Source: Streptomyces ferrugineus
GTDB lineage: Bacteria; Actinomycetota; Actinomycetes; Streptomycetales; Streptomycetaceae
DNA length: 64,000 bases
Reading direction: 5' to 3'
Assembly (NCBI RefSeq): GCF_015160855.1
Contig: NZ_CP063373.1
Coordinates: 1,984,001-2,048,000 of the forward strand
Both the position numbers and the translations under genes were made by a program. Below, piece by piece: positions 32,969 through 41,896 of this stretch (the first letter of the stretch is position 1; each line of letters begins with the position of its first letter). The notes below the pieces were generated by a model. It made no database searches. It was not told the origin of the DNA and was given only the letters and a program-made list of their open reading frames with translations.

Positions 32969-34648
32969 GTGGTCATAACGTCACGGTCACCGTCCCGAAG
33001 ACAGCGACGCCATACGCTCGCCGGTGAGCTGCTGAGATGGCAGCTCGCCATTGTCGTGATCGTGCTGGCCGCCGTCGCCGCGGTCTCGCTCGCGCAGTCC
33101 AAGGCGACCTTCGACCGCGTCGAGGGGCGCCGGGTCACCGCGCTCGCCGAGGAGATGGCGGGCAACCCGCTGGTGCGCACGCAGCTCGACCGGCCCGCCC
33201 CCGCCGAGATGCTCGCCCCGCTGCTCCAGTCCACGCTGAACAGGTCCGGGGTCACCTCCGCCACGGTCGCCCGGACCGACGGCACCATCGTGGCCTCCAC
33301 CAACCCCACCCTCCTCGGCACGCGGCTGCCGGTCTCCGGCAAGGACGCCGCCGGGGGCCGCGGCTGGTCCGGTGAGCTGCCGGTGAACGGCGTCACCGAG
33401 CTGGTGGCCCAGGCCCCGGTGCTCCGGGCGCACGGCGAGAACGCCGGGGAGCACCTCGGCACGGTGATGATCGGGCGGGCCTCGCCCTCGGTCTGGCAGC
33501 GGCTGGTGGGCGCCTCGTCCTATCTGCTGGTCTACCTCGGCGTCGCCAGCGTCCTCGGAGTGGCCGGCTCCTGGCTGCTGGCCCGGCGGATCAAGCGGCA
33601 GACCTTCGGCATGGAGCCGCGCGAGATCGCCGGGCTCGCCGAACACCGGGAGGCGATGCTGTTCGGCATCGCCGAGGGCGTGGTGGCCCTCGATCCGCAC
33701 CAGCGGCTGACGCTGGTCAACGAGGTCGGCCGCCAGTTGCTGGACCTGCCCGACAACTGCGTCGGCATGAGCCTGGTCGATCTGGGGATCGAGGGGCGGC
33801 TGTACGACGTCCTGGCGGGGACCGCGCCCGAGGGCGAGCCCGGCGATCTCGCACGGCGTGACGAGGTCGTCGTACGCCGCGGCCGGGTCCTGGTGATGAA
33901 CCGGATGGACGTCACCAAGGACGGCCGCCGCCTCGGCTCGGTGACCACCCTGCGCGACCGCACCGAACTCGCCCAACTGGAACGGGAGTTGGGTTCCTTC
34001 CGCAGCACCACCGAGCTGCTGCGCGCCCAGGCCCACGAGTTCTCCAACCAGCTGCACACCATCTCCGGGCTCATCCAGATCGGCGAGCACGACGAGGTCG
34101 TGAAGTACGTCCGCGCCCTGCGCAAACACCGCGAGTCGCTCGACCTGACCCTCACCAGCCGGGTCCGCGACCGGGCGATCGCCGCGCTGCTCATGGCCAA
34201 GTCGGCGCTCGCGTCGGAACGCAAGGTACGGCTGAAGATCTCCGAGCGGACCGCTCTGGAGCAGCTGGAGCCGACCGACTCCGCGGACGTGGCGACCGTG
34301 CTCGGCAACCTCGTGGACAACGCGGTCGACGCGGCCGCGGCGGGCGATCCGGGCCACGACGCGTGGGTGGAGGTCGAACTGCGCCAGGACGCCTCCAGCG
34401 TGGAGATCGTCGTACGGGACTCGGGGCCGGGCGTGGCCCCCGAGCTGGCGCAGGAGGTGTTCCTGCACGGCTTCACCACCAAGGCCGCGCAGGGCGGCGA
34501 CCGGGGGATCGGCCTGGCGCTCACGCGTCTGGTGTGCAAACGCCGGGGCGGTGAGGTGTCGGTGGCCAACACGCAGGCGGGCGCCATGTTCACCGCCCGG
34601 ATGTCCGTCGGCCGACCGGCCGACCGAGCGACGGAGACAGTCCGATGA
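32969..34648 (+). CDS. Citrate/C4-dicarboxylate-type sensor histidine kinase
   Basis: 559 residues. Basic N-terminus, membrane segment 1 (WQLAIVVIVLAAVAAVSLA), an extracellular PAS-like (CACHE) sensor of about 120 residues with TSATVARTDGTIVASTNP, membrane segment 2 (YLLVYLGVASVLGVAGSWLLA), a cytoplasmic PAS, then the kinase. The phospho-acceptor region AQAHEFSNQLHTISGLIQIG is the DcuS/CitA type; the ATPase has NLVDNAVDAA, RDSGPGVAP and GDRGIGLALT. It senses an external carboxylate and should control the divergent tct operon (inference). Start uncertain: GTG 32969 follows GAAGG by about 11 bases; a TTG at 32951 opens a slightly longer frame. ATGA overlap with the regulator gene. Confidence 0.92.
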   Translation: MVITSRSPSRRQRRHTLAGELLRWQLAIVVIVLAAVAAVSLAQSKATFDRVEGRRVTALAEEMAGNPLVRTQLDRPAPAEMLAPLLQSTLNRSGVTSATVARTDGTIVASTNPTLLGTRLPVSGKDAAGGRGWSGELPVNGVTELVAQAPVLRAHGENAGEHLGTVMIGRASPSVWQRLVGASSYLLVYLGVASVLGVAGSWLLARRIKRQTFGMEPREIAGLAEHREAMLFGIAEGVVALDPHQRLTLVNEVGRQLLDLPDNCVGMSLVDLGIEGRLYDVLAGTAPEGEPGDLARRDEVVVRRGRVLVMNRMDVTKDGRRLGSVTTLRDRTELAQLERELGSFRSTTELLRAQAHEFSNQLHTISGLIQIGEHDEVVKYVRALRKHRESLDLTLTSRVRDRAIAALLMAKSALASERKVRLKISERTALEQLEPTDSADVATVLGNLVDNAVDAAAAGDPGHDAWVEVELRQDASSVEIVVRDSGPGVAPELAQEVFLHGFTTKAAQGGDRGIGLALTRLVCKRRGGEVSVANTQAGAMFTARMSVGRPADRATETVR

Positions 34649-35325
34649 TCGATGTGCTGATCGTGGAGGACGACTTCATGGTGGCGCGGATCCACCGCGG
34701 ATTCGTCAATGACGTCGCCGGGTTCCGGGTGATCGGCACGGCGAACTGCGGCGAGCAGGCGCTCACCGCGGTCGCCGAGCTGCAACCGGATCTGGTGCTG
34801 CTCGACCTCTACCTGCCCGACATGTTCGGCCTGGAGATCATCCCCCGGCTGCGCACCGCCGGGCACGACTGCGACGTCATGGTGATCAGCGCGGCACGCG
34901 AGTCGGAGGCGGTGCGGGGCGCCGTGCGCCAGGGCGTCGTCGACTACCTGCTCAAGCCCTTCGACGCGGAGGACCTCAGGGCGCGCCTCGAGCAGTACGC
35001 GGCCCGGCGCAGCAACCTCTACGCGGCGGTCGTCAGCGGCCAGTCCGACGTGGACCGGGCACTGGCGCGGGGCGCGGCCCCGGCCGCCGCGGCTGCCTCC
35101 CTGCCCAAGGGCATGAGCGTGGAGACCGCCGAGCTGATCGAACGCGAGCTGCGCGCGGCCGACGGCAGCCTCTCCTCCGCCGAGTGCGCGGCCCGGCTCG
35201 GGGTCTCGCGGGTCAGCGCCCGCCGCTACCTGGAGCACTTCAGCGTCACCGGCCAGGCGGAGGTGTCGCTGCGCTACGGACAGGCCGGCCGCCCGGAGCG
35301 GCGCTACAGCTGGGTGGCCGACTGA
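34645..35325 (+). CDS. Citrate/malate-type response regulator
   Basis: 226 residues. Receiver domain with acidic pair at 9-10, phospho-acceptor Asp54 (LVLLDLYLPDMFG), Ser in VMVISAAR and Lys in YLLKPFDAED. A linker leads to a C-terminal helix-turn-helix (SSAECAARLGVSRVSARRYLEHF) as in the CitB/DcuR/DctR group. The ATG overlaps the kinase stop (ATGA), so the pair is co-translated. The likely target is the tctC promoter region 1.8 kb upstream. Confidence 0.94.
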   Translation: MIDVLIVEDDFMVARIHRGFVNDVAGFRVIGTANCGEQALTAVAELQPDLVLLDLYLPDMFGLEIIPRLRTAGHDCDVMVISAARESEAVRGAVRQGVVDYLLKPFDAEDLRARLEQYAARRSNLYAAVVSGQSDVDRALARGAAPAAAAASLPKGMSVETAELIERELRAADGSLSSAECAARLGVSRVSARRYLEHFSVTGQAEVSLRYGQAGRPERRYSWVAD

Positions 35326-35337
35326 CGCCCGGCCCCG

Positions 35338-35607
35338 TCAGGTCTCGACGGGCCCGGCCAGTTGCACGATGTCGTCGGACGCCATGTCGTGCAGCCGGAT
35401 GGCCAGGTCCTCCAGGGCACGGCTGGCGGCGAGTTCGTCACCGATCTCGGGGATGGGCCGGTCGATCGGGTTGCGGTGGGCGACACCCCGGCCGGTGACG
35501 GCCATCAGGTCCTCGGGCGTGTCCTCAGTGGTCAGCACGGCCTCGGCGCGGGTGTCGTCGCCGTCCTCGGTGATGTGGATCCGGACGGTCCACTGCTTGT
35601 CTTCCAT
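35338..35607 (-). CDS. DUF1876 (dsRBD-like fold) protein
   Basis: 89 residues: MEDKQWTVRIHITEDGDDTR, RGVAHRNPIDRPIPEIGDE and ALEDLAIRLHDMASDDIVQ. This is the small actinobacterial DUF1876 family, whose fold resembles a double-stranded-RNA-binding domain; the function is unknown. Family members often accompany stress or dormancy genes. The ATG at 35607 follows GGAAG by eight bases. Convergent with the response regulator, 12 bases apart. Confidence 0.85.
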   Translation of the reverse strand: MEDKQWTVRIHITEDGDDTRAEAVLTTEDTPEDLMAVTGRGVAHRNPIDRPIPEIGDELAASRALEDLAIRLHDMASDDIVQLAGPVET

Positions 35608-35850
35608 CGAGATCACTTCCGTCGAGAGCACTTCCGTACGGGGTCGGACGAAGCCCCACTGATGAGCGTGCGCCTGATCGCGGGCCGGGTCCAGCGCGAG
35701 CCGATCCGGGGGTGCTCTCCTCCCGCAGAAGCAGACCCGCTTCCGTCCGCTCCTGCCGCGGAGGCATGACAAGAGCCTCCGTGGGCACGATGTGCCGAAA
35801 GGTCGCGGAGAGAAGGCTGGTCGTAACGGACCGAGCCGTAGGAGGGCGCC

Positions 35851-35964
35851 ATGAACCGCCAGGCCCACGTTCGTGTGCGTGTCACTCGCCGGCCCGCCGC
35901 CCCCCGCGACACCAGGGGCGAGATCGACCGCCGGACGCCCTCGGGGCGGATCCTGCCGTACTGA
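35851..35964 (+). CDS. Possible 37-residue basic protein
   Basis: MNRQAHVRVRVTRRPAAPRD is the first part of a 37-codon frame ending PSGRILPY. It is preceded by AGGAGGG at the right distance, which is the reason to list it. It has 11 arginines, no membrane segment, and no family I know. The remaining 375-base space between DUF1876 and the MreB-like gene (35608-35982) shows no other gene, RNA or clear terminator. It could be a chance frame. Confidence 0.35.
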   Translation: MNRQAHVRVRVTRRPAAPRDTRGEIDRRTPSGRILPY

Positions 35965-35982
35965 CCGGCGGCCCCGCGGGCC

Positions 35983-37017
35983 CTAGGTCACCGGATCCAG
36001 CTCCAGCGGCTCGACCCGGCCCTCCAGCATGGTGCCCAGGCCCTGGACGGCGCAGACGTCGGGGCGCTCGGCGATGTGGACCGGCATGCTGGTCGCCTGC
36101 CGCAGCATGTCGTCGAAACCGGGGAGCAGGGCGCTGCCGCCGACCATCATGATGCCGCGGTCGGCGAGGTCGGCCACCAGGTCGGGCGGGCAGTCGCGGA
36201 GCACCTTGCCGATGCTGTCCAGCACGGCGGTCAGCGGGGTCTGGATGGCGTCCCGTACGGCCGCGGTGTCGACGAGGACGGAGCGGGCCAGGCCGGTGCA
36301 GACGTCGCGGCCGTGGATCTCGGTGGCGGCCGGGCCGTGCGAGGTGAGCCCGTTGCCGGACAGGGCGAGCTGCAGCGGCCGTACGTTCTGGCTGGGCAGC
36401 ATCAGCTCGTGCTCGTGCCGCAGATGCTGCACGATCGCGTGGTCCACGGCCTCGCCGCCGACCCGGACGCGTTCGGCGGTGACGATGTTGCCGAGCGACA
36501 GCACCGCCACCTCCGTCGCGGCGGCCCCGCACACCATGATCATGCTGGCCTCGGGCTGCTCCACGGGCAGCCCGCAGCCCACGGCGGCGGCGATGAGGGT
36601 GTCGACGAGTTCGACCCGGCGGGATCCGAGACCGACCAGCGTCTCGATGGCAGCGCGCTGGGCGAGCGGGTCGGCGTTGTGCGGGGTGCAGACCGCGCCC
36701 CGCAGGAACGGCTTGCGGCGCAGGGCGCGGCGCATCTTGTCGCCGAGCAGGTGCCGCAGCATGCGCTGCGCCATCTCGATGTCGACCACGGTGCCGCCGG
36801 AGACGGGCCGTACGACACGGATGTAGTCCGGGGTGCGGCCGGTCATCTTCTCCGCCAACTCGCCGACCGCGATCAGGGCGCCGGTGCGGGTGTTCATGGC
36901 GGCGACGGAGGGCTGGTCGACGACGAGCCCCGTGCCCTTCACGTAGACGCGGGTCCTGGCCGCCCCCAGGTCGACGGCGAAGTGGCAGCGGCGAAGCTGC
37001 TCCAGAGTGGCGGGCAT
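35983..37017 (-). CDS. mbl: MreB-like actin-family protein
   Basis: 344 residues, the prokaryotic actin fold. Phosphate-1 motif FAVDLGAARTRVYVKG; connect-1 near LIAVGELAEKMTGR; the VDIEMAQRMLRHLLG and AVCTPHNADPLAQRAAIE regions as in MreB; phosphate-2 around MVCGAAATEVAVLSLGNIV; and the adenosine motif GIMMVGGSALLPGFDDML. Phosphate-1 is less canonical (DLGAART for DLGTANT) and the family's membrane-binding loop is weak, as in Streptomyces Mbl, which acts with MreB in spore-wall synthesis rather than rod elongation. The gene name rests on this resemblance and on memory of its place near matB. The ATG at 37017 follows GGAGGACCC. Confidence 0.82.
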   Translation of the reverse strand: MPATLEQLRRCHFAVDLGAARTRVYVKGTGLVVDQPSVAAMNTRTGALIAVGELAEKMTGRTPDYIRVVRPVSGGTVVDIEMAQRMLRHLLGDKMRRALRRKPFLRGAVCTPHNADPLAQRAAIETLVGLGSRRVELVDTLIAAAVGCGLPVEQPEASMIMVCGAAATEVAVLSLGNIVTAERVRVGGEAVDHAIVQHLRHEHELMLPSQNVRPLQLALSGNGLTSHGPAATEIHGRDVCTGLARSVLVDTAAVRDAIQTPLTAVLDSIGKVLRDCPPDLVADLADRGIMMVGGSALLPGFDDMLRQATSMPVHIAERPDVCAVQGLGTMLEGRVEPLELDPVT

Positions 37018-37234
37018 GGGGGGTCCTCCCGAAAGCGCAGACCATGGGTCCGCCGGGTGGGTGGCGGGCCTCGCGTTGGGCGTGTGGGTCGTGGGTGCGG
37101 GGCCGGCGCGTGGCGGCCTCTCCTTGGCAATCGTGCGGGCGGGCGGGAGCGCGTCGCCTTCTGGAGGGGGCCGGGTGGGGTGCGGCTGAATGGGGGGTTC
37201 TGGAACTGATGGGGTGTCAGGGGGCGTGTCGCGG

Positions 37235-40200
37235 TCACAGGGAGCGGGCGGCGTCGAGTAGAGGCTCCAGGGAGTCGACGATCAGGTCGCAGCCGGCCTT
37301 GCGCAGACGCCGCTCGGTGGTGGGGGAGTCGGCGTAGCCGATGACGGGGATGCCCCGGTGCCGGGCGGCGGTGACCTCGGCGGCTGTGGAGGAGATCAGC
37401 AGGAACTCGGCGGTGCGGCCGAAGTGGGTCAGGGCGAGGCGCAGGCGTTCCGGATCGGGCATCAGCCGCCTGAGGCGGCCGAAGACCGCCGACATCGGGA
37501 GTTCCCGGGAGACCAGGTGGTGGTGGACGGCCCGCGCGCAGAAGTCCGTGACGACGGCCAGGCGGCGACCGGAGTCGTGCAGCGTGCGTACGAGGTCGGA
37601 GGAGTGCGGGGTCGCGCGGGCTTTGGCCACGGCCCGCAGTTCCAGCAGGTCGAGGCGGTCGCGCAGGAGCGGGGCCAGGTCGCTGTTGTCGGCGAAGGCG
37701 CGCAGCACCTCCAGGGGGTGTACGAGTTCCTCCTGGAGCGGGATGGGGCCGCGGCTGTCACCCGTGAGGGGACGGCCCGTCAGCGCGTCCTGAGGGTCGC
37801 GGTGGTCGACAACCAGGGAGAGCAGCTCGAGGGCGGCGCTGCGGGCGGCCTTCGCGGTGAACGGACTGGTCAAGGGGCCCTCGAAGCCGAGCAGGACAAT
37901 CTCGGCGGTGCGCAGGAGGTCGGTGGTGGTGGCCGGTGAGGTCGGGGCGAACGGCTGCCGGGGCGCGGGGGCGGGCTGGGCCGGTTGTGTCTCACCCGCC
38001 AACTGGACCGAGCACGTGACCGACAACCCCGGCACCGGCCAACTGTGCAGCCTTTCGCGCACCGCCTGCTGGGCCGCACCCGCCCGGCGCAGCGGATAGC
38101 GGCGGGTGATGCGGCTCGCCTCCGTTGCGACATGCCTGAGAAGGACGTCGGCCACGTCCGTGACCTCCCCGCGCACGAAGGCGACCGGATCCTCGACGTG
38201 CCAGGCCAGCTCGGCCGTGGCGACGAAGGTGGCGCCGGCGGAGCCGGGGAGGGAGAGCACGGTGCCGGTCCGGTGCACCGTGAGGTCGACCTCGTAGTAC
38301 GTCGTCGGCCGCAGCGGACGCCGCCAGAGCGGGTGGGTCGCAGGCAGCACGGTCATCGGGCCGTCGTCCGGCACGAGTACGAAGGCCGTGCGGCCCGGGT
38401 CAGGGGTGAGCCGGCCGACGTTGGGGGTGACGAAAGGCCCCCGCACCAGGTCCCGGTCGCGCTCGTCCGCAGCCCGGCCGGGCAGGTGCAGGGCGCAGTA
38501 CCAGGCGAGGGGCGCGCTCGATTCTCCGCCGGTGCGCAACGGTTCGAAGCGGGCCAGGTCGAGGGTGGCGGTGCTGTCCGCGAACCGTTCGTACAGGGTG
38601 GGGGAGACGACGACCAGCACGTCCGCGTCGGGGGTGTCGAGGAGGGCACGCACAGCCGGCCGGGTGTGCTCGGCGAACGGCGCGTGCCAGAACGTCACCC
38701 GCAGCCGTGGCCGGTCCTCGATCTCCACGAGGGCCTCCGGCAGATCGCGCAGCAGCGAGACCAGCACGGGCAGGACATGGGCGTCCGGTTCGGTCCGTAC
38801 GACGTAGCCGTGGTCGCGGGCCAGCACCTCGTACTGGTGCGAGGCCAGATCCCCGCGGGCCAGCAGCTGGGTCACCACGCGGCCCAGGGCTTCCCGCTCG
38901 TCGGAGCCTGCTGCCTCGAAGGCGATCGTCGGCCGCTCCCGCTCGGGTGCCGAGCGCAGTTCGAGGTACAGCTCATGGAGGGCGGGGTCGACCGGGTCGC
39001 CGTGCCGCCGTTGCCGCAGCTCCGCGTAGGACTCGTACGACTCCATCGCTTCGGCGATCCGTCCCGTCCCCTTCAGCGCCAGGATGTGCAGCCGGCGGAG
39101 GTCCTCGCGGTCCGGATGTTCCCGGACGAGGGCGGTGAGATCGGTCGCGGCCTGCTCGAAGTCGCCCAGCTCCAGGTCGAGTTCGGCCCGCGTCACGCAG
39201 AGGGTGAGACGCAGGGCGCGCAGCCGGGCGCGGGTCGCCTTCGCGGCGGGGCCCGGAACGCCGTCCAGGGGGTCGCCGTAGTACAGGCTCAAGGCGTCTT
39301 GGAGCATGGAGCGCTCGGCATCCGTGGCCATGTCGAAGGTGCGTTCGTGGACCAACTCCTCGCAGTGGTGGATGTCGACGTAGTCGCCGGGTAGATGCAA
39401 CGCATACCCGTCGGAGAGCTCGGCGAGAGTGCCGGGGCCGAGGCACTGTCGTAGCTCCGTCGCCAGTTCGTGCAGTCGGCGCATGGTCTGGAGGTCCGAC
39501 GGAGGCTGCTCCCACAGGCTCTCGGCCAGCTCGGTGTGGGTGACGCGGCGGCCCTGTCTGAGCAGGAGCACGCAGAGCAGGGCCTGGGCCTCCGGGGACG
39601 GCAGGGTGAGGGCGCGGCCGCCGCGCCCGATGCTGGGCGGGCCGAGCAGGGTGATGTGCAGCCGGTCGGCCTCCGTCCCGCCCAGCGACCAGTCGAGGGC
39701 GGCCGAGCGCGGCAGCCGCCGTACGGCCTCGACCGGGTCGTCGCCGCGCGCCAGTTCCGCCAGGATCCGCTGGAACCGCAGGCTGGCCGGGCTGTGTGAG
39801 GCCAGTTCCCGCAGCAGCGACCTGAACATGAGGAAGTCCGACCTCTCGTCGTGCCCCTCCGACTGCTCCCCCAGCGCGAACCTGCTGAGCACCACCGAGC
39901 CGTTCGGCCGCAGCAGCAGACCGTCCCAGCCCTCCTGCCCGCGCACCAGACCGCGCGCGTGCAGCGCCTCCAGCGCGGGCACGACATCCGCCACCAGCTG
40001 GGCGTACACCCGGAAGGAGACCCCTGGCCCGCTGCCGAGCTGGAGTTCGGCCAGGGTGACGCCGTCCACGAACTCGGCGACCAGAAACGGCCGTTCGCCC
40101 TCCACCCCGTAGTCCAGCACCGGCACGACGTTCGGATGCCGCAGCCCGGCCAGCGCGAGCGCCTCCCGCGCGAACCGCTCCTGCGGCGCGTCCTGGCGCG

Positions 40201-41896
40201 GATACCGGTGGACCACCACGGGCCGGTCGGTCCGCACGTCGACGGCCGCCCACATCCGCTGACTGGGCCCCCGCAGCCCCAGCAACCGATACCGCCCCCC
40301 GACCAGCCCCTCCTCCGCCTCGCCGCCCAACCGCCGCACCGTCTCCGCGCGGACCGTCGCGAACGCCCGCCCCGCGTCGCGGCGCGCCTCCGCCCGGAAC
40401 TCGCCCGCCGCGAGCCCCGCCCGTTCGTCGATCAGCCCGCCCACCCGGGCCAGGAACTCCCGTGTCCGCGTCCGCGCCGTGCGCGGCAGCGACCGCAGCA
40501 GCAACTCCCGTACACCCGGCCGGAACTCGTAGGACCCCGGCGGTCCGGGAATCGCCGTCAGCAGGCCGCTGAGGATGATCTCGGCCAGGTGCTGGGGGCG
40601 CGGGCTGCAGTCCAGGGCGCGTTGGACCAGGCGCATCACCGGCAGCGAGGGTGTGGCCAGGGCGAGGTGGCCGGCGATGCGGAAGGCCTCCGGGGACGCG
40701 GTCGCCCGGAAGCGCAGCACCAGGTCCTCCGCCGCCAACTCGGCGATGTCGGGGGCCGGTTCGGCGGGCGGAACCGGGGTGCGCGGCAGCCGGGCCAGGG
40801 CGCCCGGCGCGTGTCCGCCGCCCGGCGCCGCGACCAGAGCGGCCCAGTTGGCGAGCCAGGCCGGGGCCGGCTCCAGGACGGGGAGCGGGACCGCGCCGGG
40901 GTGCGGCTCCGGTGCCGTGTCCTCGTACGGCACGAAGGTGAGCGCGGCCGACGGTGCCGCCGCCGTCGGTGCCGTGAGCAGGCCCGGGGCGGCGGGCAGG
41001 GCCGTGGTGTGCCAGAGGTGTTCGGGCAGCGGCTGGACGACGGCCACGGGCATACGGGACGCCCAGCGGCGCAGGGTGCGGTACCAGCGGTCGCCCGCCG
41101 GGCCGGGGTGCCACTGCGGGCCCATGCAGTCGCTGACGACGAGGGTGACCGTACGGCCGTCGGCGAGCGCGGGGACCTGGTGGGCGCGGCCGTCGGGGGT
41201 GGCGCGGTGCACGGTGACCGTGCGGAAGACGCCCGACTGGGCGAGCACGGTGTGCAGTTCACGCACCAGGGGGCGCCACACGGGCATCGTCGGGCCCGCG
41301 TCGTACACCAGGTTCAGCCGCAACCAGCGGTCCGGCGCCGGGCGCAGCACCGGGAGCCAGACGTCGGGACCGCCGCCGAGCCGGGCGATCCGGTCGGCGG
41401 TGGCGCGCTCGTCGAGGAGCCGGGCGCGGGTCGAGGGGACCTTGCGCTTGAGGGGGCGCAGGGCGCGCTGGAGGGCGAGCGGGTGGGGCAGCATCGGGGG
41501 CGCGGGGGCGAGCAGCGGGGGCGTGCCGGGCGAGCCGGGTGCGTCGGGTGTGTCGGGGAGGTGGAGGGGGATGCGGCCGTCGGGGGGTGGGGTGGGGGAC
41601 CGCTGGGGTGCCGGGGCCGGGGGAGTGGGGCGCGGGGGTGCGGCGGCGGGGCTCGGGTGGCGGGACTGGCGTGCGGGTGCCGCCGCTCGACCGGGGCCTT
41701 GGCTCTCCTCTCCTCCCGTGTCGCCCAACTGCTCGGCAAACCACAGGAGTTCGGCGAGCTCCCGGGGTGTGGGCCCGGCTTCCGCGGCCGCACCACCCCC
41801 ACCCGTCACGGCGGCGAGCACCGAGGCCAGCCGGGCGACGGCGGAATCCCCGCCCCCGGCGGTGCCCTCCGGCCGCCCGCGCCCCTCAGAATCCAT
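37235..41896 (-). CDS. SAV_2336-type protein: vWA-like, pseudokinase, SARP/BTAD and degenerate HAD fusion
   Basis: 1553 residues. Residues 1-140 are a Pro/Ala-rich tail. About 140-500 is the SAV_2336-type domain; inside it LNLVYDAGPTMPVWRP, FRTVTVHRA, VTLVVSDCMGPQWH and MPVAVVQPLPEHLW are arranged like a von Willebrand A fold with an altered MIDAS (DAGPT). About 533-735 is a protein-kinase fold that cannot be active: the ATP-anchoring Lys is His (VVVHRYP), the HRD loop reads VRGQEGWDGLLL and DFG is lost. 745-985 is a SARP-type winged helix (LHITLLGPPSIGRGGRALTL) plus BTAD. About 1330-1553 is HAD-like with a dead nucleophile site (VLLGFEGPL for DxDGT). 990-1320 is unassigned. The start overlaps the AAA gene by 11 bases. 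It is the regulatory or sensory partner of the ATPase and VMAP protein. Confidence 0.85.
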   Translation of the reverse strand: MDSEGRGRPEGTAGGGDSAVARLASVLAAVTGGGGAAAEAGPTPRELAELLWFAEQLGDTGGEESQGPGRAAAPARQSRHPSPAAAPPRPTPPAPAPQRSPTPPPDGRIPLHLPDTPDAPGSPGTPPLLAPAPPMLPHPLALQRALRPLKRKVPSTRARLLDERATADRIARLGGGPDVWLPVLRPAPDRWLRLNLVYDAGPTMPVWRPLVRELHTVLAQSGVFRTVTVHRATPDGRAHQVPALADGRTVTLVVSDCMGPQWHPGPAGDRWYRTLRRWASRMPVAVVQPLPEHLWHTTALPAAPGLLTAPTAAAPSAALTFVPYEDTAPEPHPGAVPLPVLEPAPAWLANWAALVAAPGGGHAPGALARLPRTPVPPAEPAPDIAELAAEDLVLRFRATASPEAFRIAGHLALATPSLPVMRLVQRALDCSPRPQHLAEIILSGLLTAIPGPPGSYEFRPGVRELLLRSLPRTARTRTREFLARVGGLIDERAGLAAGEFRAEARRDAGRAFATVRAETVRRLGGEAEEGLVGGRYRLLGLRGPSQRMWAAVDVRTDRPVVVHRYPRQDAPQERFAREALALAGLRHPNVVPVLDYGVEGERPFLVAEFVDGVTLAELQLGSGPGVSFRVYAQLVADVVPALEALHARGLVRGQEGWDGLLLRPNGSVVLSRFALGEQSEGHDERSDFLMFRSLLRELASHSPASLRFQRILAELARGDDPVEAVRRLPRSAALDWSLGGTEADRLHITLLGPPSIGRGGRALTLPSPEAQALLCVLLLRQGRRVTHTELAESLWEQPPSDLQTMRRLHELATELRQCLGPGTLAELSDGYALHLPGDYVDIHHCEELVHERTFDMATDAERSMLQDALSLYYGDPLDGVPGPAAKATRARLRALRLTLCVTRAELDLELGDFEQAATDLTALVREHPDREDLRRLHILALKGTGRIAEAMESYESYAELRQRRHGDPVDPALHELYLELRSAPERERPTIAFEAAGSDEREALGRVVTQLLARGDLASHQYEVLARDHGYVVRTEPDAHVLPVLVSLLRDLPEALVEIEDRPRLRVTFWHAPFAEHTRPAVRALLDTPDADVLVVVSPTLYERFADSTATLDLARFEPLRTGGESSAPLAWYCALHLPGRAADERDRDLVRGPFVTPNVGRLTPDPGRTAFVLVPDDGPMTVLPATHPLWRRPLRPTTYYEVDLTVHRTGTVLSLPGSAGATFVATAELAWHVEDPVAFVRGEVTDVADVLLRHVATEASRITRRYPLRRAGAAQQAVRERLHSWPVPGLSVTCSVQLAGETQPAQPAPAPRQPFAPTSPATTTDLLRTAEIVLLGFEGPLTSPFTAKAARSAALELLSLVVDHRDPQDALTGRPLTGDSRGPIPLQEELVHPLEVLRAFADNSDLAPLLRDRLDLLELRAVAKARATPHSSDLVRTLHDSGRRLAVVTDFCARAVHHHLVSRELPMSAVFGRLRRLMPDPERLRLALTHFGRTAEFLLISSTAAEVTAARHRGIPVIGYADSPTTERRLRKAGCDLIVDSLEPLLDAARSL

